Below the pieces are notes generated by a model. That model was not told where the DNA came from. It worked only from the letters and a program-made list of their open reading frames with translations, and searched no databases. From positions 1-64,000 of the forward strand of contig NZ_JADLRJ010000007.1 in assembly GCF_015477355.1 (NCBI RefSeq): DNA of 64,000 nt. Reading direction: 5' to 3'. The position numbers were made by a program, and so were the translations under genes. Positions 61,110-64,000 of the stretch are shown here, in pieces; position 1 is the stretch's first letter, and each line of letters begins with the position of its first letter. Origin of the DNA: Nocardia blacklockiae. GTDB lineage: Bacteria; Actinomycetota; Actinomycetes; Mycobacteriales; Mycobacteriaceae.

Positions 61110-61142
61110 GCGCGGACCGCTGCGCCGGTAAGGCGCGGCGGG

Positions 61143-62198
61143 TCAGGCCGGGCCGAGTTGGTTGGTGAGGGTGACCCAGCGGTCCAGGAGTTGGGCGGCT
61201 GCGCCGGAATCGACCGACTGGGCGGCTCGTTCGAGGGCGGCGGCGAGGGCGTCGTGGATGTCCTTGTCGGCGGCCTCGGGGGTGAGTTCGTGGGCGACGA
61301 TTGCGGCGGCCGAGTTGAGGAGGACGGCGTCGCGGACGGGGCCGGGCTGGCCCGCCAGCATGTTGCGGGCGATGACGGCGTTGGTGTCGGCGTCGCCGCC
61401 GCGCAGCGCCTCCTGCGGTACGCGGGGAATGCCGAGCCGGGTCGGGTCGATGGTGGTCTCGGTCAGGTGCCCGGCGGCGACCACCCAGGCGTCGGTGGTG
61501 TCGGCCGTGGTGATCTCGTCGAGGCCGTCGTTGCCGCGCACCACCAGCGCGTTGTTGCCACGCTCGGCGAACGCGCCCGCGATCACCGGCAGCAGGTCGG
61601 CGAAGGCGCAGCCGATCAGCCCGGCCGCCGGCTGGGCCGGGTTGGTGAGCGGGCCGAGCACGTTGAACACGGTCGGGATGCCGATCTCCTTGCGCGCGGG
61701 ACCGGCGAACCGCAGCGCCGGGTGGAACAGCGGCGCGAAGCAGAAGCCGATCCCGACCTCGCGCACGCACCGCGCCACGTCCTCGGGGCCCAGCGCGATG
61801 CGCACGCCCAGCGCCTCCAGGACGTCCGCGCCGCCGCTCTTCGACGACGCCGCCCGGTTCCCGTGCTTGACCACCGGAACTCCGCTGGCGGACACCACGA
61901 TCGAGGACATGGTGGAGATGTTCACCGTGCCCGAGCGGTCGCCGCCGGTGCCGACGATGTCGACCGCGCCGAGGTCCAGCGACACCCGCCGGGCGTGGCC
62001 GAGCATGCCCTGCGCCATCCCCGACAGCTCGGTGGCGGTCGGGCCCTTCATCTTCATGGCGATGCCGAACGCGGCGATCTGCGCCTGGGTGGCGTTGTCG
62101 GAGAAGATCTCATCGATGGCCCACGCCGCGTCCTCCGTGGTCAGATCGACCCCATCGGTGAGGGCCCCGAGGATCTGGGGCCAGGTGCGCGCGCTCAT
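61143..62198 (-). CDS. trpD: Anthranilate phosphoribosyltransferase
   Basis: TrpD attaches phosphoribose to anthranilate in tryptophan synthesis. The 351-aa product has GTGGDRSGTVNISTMSS (PRPP-binding, 83-99), VVKHGNRAASSKSGGADVLEALG, FAPLFHPALRFAGPARKEIGIPTVFNVLGPLTNPAQP and the DE pair in GLDEITTADTTDAW. AGGAGA precedes the ATG at 7 bases. As in M. tuberculosis (Rv2192c), it lies beside and divergent from ctaE-qcrC, with no other trp genes near. Confidence 0.96.
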   Translation of the reverse strand: MSARTWPQILGALTDGVDLTTEDAAWAIDEIFSDNATQAQIAAFGIAMKMKGPTATELSGMAQGMLGHARRVSLDLGAVDIVGTGGDRSGTVNISTMSSIVVSASGVPVVKHGNRAASSKSGGADVLEALGVRIALGPEDVARCVREVGIGFCFAPLFHPALRFAGPARKEIGIPTVFNVLGPLTNPAQPAAGLIGCAFADLLPVIAGAFAERGNNALVVRGNDGLDEITTADTTDAWVVAAGHLTETTIDPTRLGIPRVPQEALRGGDADTNAVIARNMLAGQPGPVRDAVLLNSAAAIVAHELTPEAADKDIHDALAAALERAAQSVDSGAAAQLLDRWVTLTNQLGPA

Positions 62199-62315
62199 CA
62201 AACGTCTCCTGTCCGGATTTCGCACATCGAGGTGCTGGCTAGCAGCCTAGTGGGGCGGGGCAATTTCTTATGCCCCTGTCGCGGGGCCCGGGTACGGGGT
62301 GCGACGCCCGCGCCG

Positions 62316-62777
62316 CTAGCCCTGCGGTTGCAGGGCATCCCAACCGAGCGCCACCCCGTCGTGCCGCTGGGCCAGCCCCGCCATGCGCGAACGCTCCTGC
62401 GAGCAGTGCAGCGCATCGAGCACCTGCACGCGCTGCAGGATCAGCGCCACGTCGTCCTGCTGGGGGCTGTCCGGCCCCGCATCACCGGCGCTCGCGCGCT
62501 CCGGTTCGGTGCCCGCGGTGTGCTCCACCGCTCGGCGGTAACCGTCCTGCGCCGCCAGGGCCGTCACCTCGTCCACCCGGGCGGGCGGGATGCGCAGGTG
62601 GTGGCGGAGCAGGGCGGACTCCTCGGGCCGCCAGTCCGCCGCGCGGGCCAGGGCCGCCGAACACGCCTCGGCGTCATCGAAACTCGACGCCACGACCACC
62701 AGATCGGTTCGCGCCGGATCCCATTGCGCCGTGCCGCCGCGCCCGCGCAGTCGCTGCCAGGCCGCCCGCAGTCCCAT
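62316..62777 (-). CDS. Hypothetical protein between trpD and ctaE, 153 aa
   Basis: A soluble protein with MGLRAAWQRLRGRGGTAQWDPARTDLVVVASSFDDAEACSAALARAADWRPEESALLRHHLRIPPA; a beta-alpha-beta pattern (DLVVVASSFDDAEACSAAL) suggests a ferredoxin-like fold. The C-terminal half is helical with an acidic loop (TEPERASAGDAGPDSPQQDD). GAAGGCGG precedes ATG at 62777. Unknown function; it lies in the spot between trpD and ctaE, where M. tuberculosis has no such gene. Confidence 0.65.
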   Translation of the reverse strand: MGLRAAWQRLRGRGGTAQWDPARTDLVVVASSFDDAEACSAALARAADWRPEESALLRHHLRIPPARVDEVTALAAQDGYRRAVEHTAGTEPERASAGDAGPDSPQQDDVALILQRVQVLDALHCSQERSRMAGLAQRHDGVALGWDALQPQG

Positions 62778-63051
62778 GTCGTGTCCGCCTTCCGCTCGCC
62801 CGCCACGCGCACGGCGCCCGGAGTCCGGCGCCACGCGCGTCCGACAGACCACAATAGGGACCGGCGACGTACCCGCCGGAACCCTGGTGGCGGCGGGTGC
62901 GAGCGCCCCTCGGACCGCTCCCGAGCCGGGTATTCGGGTGACACGCCGAGGGGGTGGCGAGACCCGCTCTCGCCGTGCGTTTTCCGACACGCGACCGGAA
63001 GTTTCGTACCCGGCTTAGCCTGTCGTACTACGACGAGTCATACTTACCCGC

Positions 63052-63663
63052 GTGACGACCGCAGTAGGGACCCCAGGATCGGCCATTACTCAGCGTGTGC
63101 ACTCGCTGAACCGGCCCAACATGGTCAGCGTCGGAACCATCATCTGGCTGTCGAGCGAGCTGATGTTCTTCGCCGGCCTCTTCGCCATGTACTTCGTCGC
63201 CCGGGCCCAGGCTCACGGCAACTGGCCGCCGGAGCCGACCGAGCTGAACCTGAAGCTCGCCGTTCCGGTCACGGCCGTGCTGGTCGCGTCGTCGTTCACC
63301 TGCCAGATGGGCGTGTTCGCCGCGGAGAAGGGCGACGTGTTCGGGCTGCGGCGCTGGTACGTGCTCACCTTCGTCATGGGCGCGTTCTTCGTCGGCGGTC
63401 AGGGCTACGAGTACACGAACCTGGTCAAAGAGGGCACCTCGATCTCGAGCAGCGTGTACGGCTCGGTGTTCTACATCACCACCGGCTTCCACGGTCTGCA
63501 CGTCATCGGCGGTCTCATCGCGTTCATCTTCCTGCTGGTCCGCACCAAGATCAGCAAGTTCACGCCGGCCCAGGCCACCGCGGCGATCGTCGTCTCCTAC
63601 TACTGGCACTTCGTCGACATCGTGTGGATCGGGCTGTTCGCCACGATCTACTTCGTCCGGTAG
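63052..63663 (+). CDS. ctaE: Cytochrome c oxidase subunit III (aa3 type)
   Basis: CtaE is the third core subunit of the aa3 oxidase. The 203-aa product is five-helix type, with [74 protein letters not shown] and [22 protein letters not shown]; Glu and His residues typical of subunit III are visible. CATACT 7 bases before GTG may be a weak leaderless -10, or TAGCCT at 63016 may serve. It heads the ctaE-qcrCAB operon. Confidence 0.95.
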   Translation: MTTAVGTPGSAITQRVHSLNRPNMVSVGTIIWLSSELMFFAGLFAMYFVARAQAHGNWPPEPTELNLKLAVPVTAVLVASSFTCQMGVFAAEKGDVFGLRRWYVLTFVMGAFFVGGQGYEYTNLVKEGTSISSSVYGSVFYITTGFHGLHVIGGLIAFIFLLVRTKISKFTPAQATAAIVVSYYWHFVDIVWIGLFATIYFVR

Positions 63664-63730
63664 GACCCCCTAGTCTGCGAAGACACCAGCCTCAGCATCA
63701 GTCGGTTCCGTCTACTCCAAAGGGACACAG

Positions 63731-64000
63731 ATGAGTTCATCTCCCCCGTCAGCGCCAGATCCCACCAGCCCGGGGATCGGCAGCGCTCGGACCAGCCAGG
63801 CCACCAAGACCCGCAAGCAGCGCCGGATGCGCCGGAAGCTGGCGGGTGGCCTGGTTCTTCTGATGGGCCTCGTCGGTGCCGGTTTCGCGGCGTCGGCGCT
63901 GACCCCGCGCGCCCAGGTCGCGACGGCGAACGAGGACCAGTCCGCGCTGATCCGCGAGGGTAAGCAGATCTACGACACCTCCTGCATCACCTGCCACGGC
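63731..64000 (+). CDS. qcrC: Menaquinol-cytochrome c reductase cytochrome c subunit (partial)
   Basis: First 90 codons of QcrC. A basic segment [10 protein letters not shown] is followed by a membrane helix (about 38-56, [21 protein letters not shown]) and the first heme-c site CITCH (85-89). The full-length protein is a di-heme cytochrome that passes electrons to CuA on CtaC. The window stops at the first heme motif. AAAGGG lies before ATG; it follows ctaE by 67 bases. Confidence 0.95.
   Translation, partial: MSSSPPSAPDPTSPGIGSARTSQATKTRKQRRMRRKLAGGLVLLMGLVGAGFAASALTPRAQVATANEDQSALIREGKQIYDTSCITCHG

Overview
The window is high-GC DNA (roughly 70%) from a mycolic-acid actinobacterium, most likely a Nocardia. 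Evidence for this: frequent GTG starts, an F420-type luciferase-like oxidoreductase, actinobacterial cytochrome bcc-aa3 genes (ctaC, ctaF, ctaE, qcrC), and gene order matching the M. tuberculosis Rv2192c-Rv2211c neighbourhood. No rRNA, tRNA or CRISPR array was found. The first ~120 bases are the end of an IS5-like insertion sequence.

Conserved left part (about 1.2-17.9 kb): gcvT, ilvE, an MBL hydrolase, an adenosine kinase of the PfkB family, an IscA/HesB-type Fe-S protein, a DUF3043 membrane protein, a GlxA-type regulator, a cobU-cobT fusion with cobS, a DUF2277 gene, asnB, and ctaC-ctaF closed by a very strong hairpin. The partner block (trpD, ctaE, qcrC) reappears only at 61.1 kb to the window end. 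In mycobacteria these two halves sit close together; here about 43 kb of accessory genes lies between them.

Accessory part (17.9-61.1 kb), in order: an FAD oxidoreductase; an NAD(P)-binding protein; an array of small hairpins; a TetR/FAD-monooxygenase divergon; a His-rich membrane protein; YjbR; a MoxR-ATPase/VWA pair; a secreted GWGHG-repeat protein; an LLM oxidoreductase, an MDR oxidoreductase and an imine-reductase-like protein; a four-gene cassette of unknown function (31.26-36.11 kb) that I equate with the SCO2521-SCO2524 families, facing a 2-TM channel-like protein; a TetR-fabH divergon with two perfect operators; two alpha/beta hydrolases and a TetR; an IclR/cysD-cysNC/DUF1214/SDR/sulfotransferase/MHS-transporter sulfonation locus; PucR/SDR; a Tat-exported GH43-like protein; small exported proteins; a FUSC exporter with MarR; and a TetR with an acyl-CoA dehydrogenase/SDR/MaoC operon.

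How genes work together: CtaC/CtaF/CtaE/QcrC belong to the respiratory supercomplex. CysD and CysNC make PAPS, which the sulfotransferase four genes downstream should use. MoxR and VWA proteins act as a pair. Several regulators sit beside their targets with visible palindromes. A repeated architecture is the leaderless gene: a TANNNT box 6-8 nt before ATG/GTG at ten loci, which I used to choose starts. Assignments rest on reading translated sequence and family knowledge; no database search was run.
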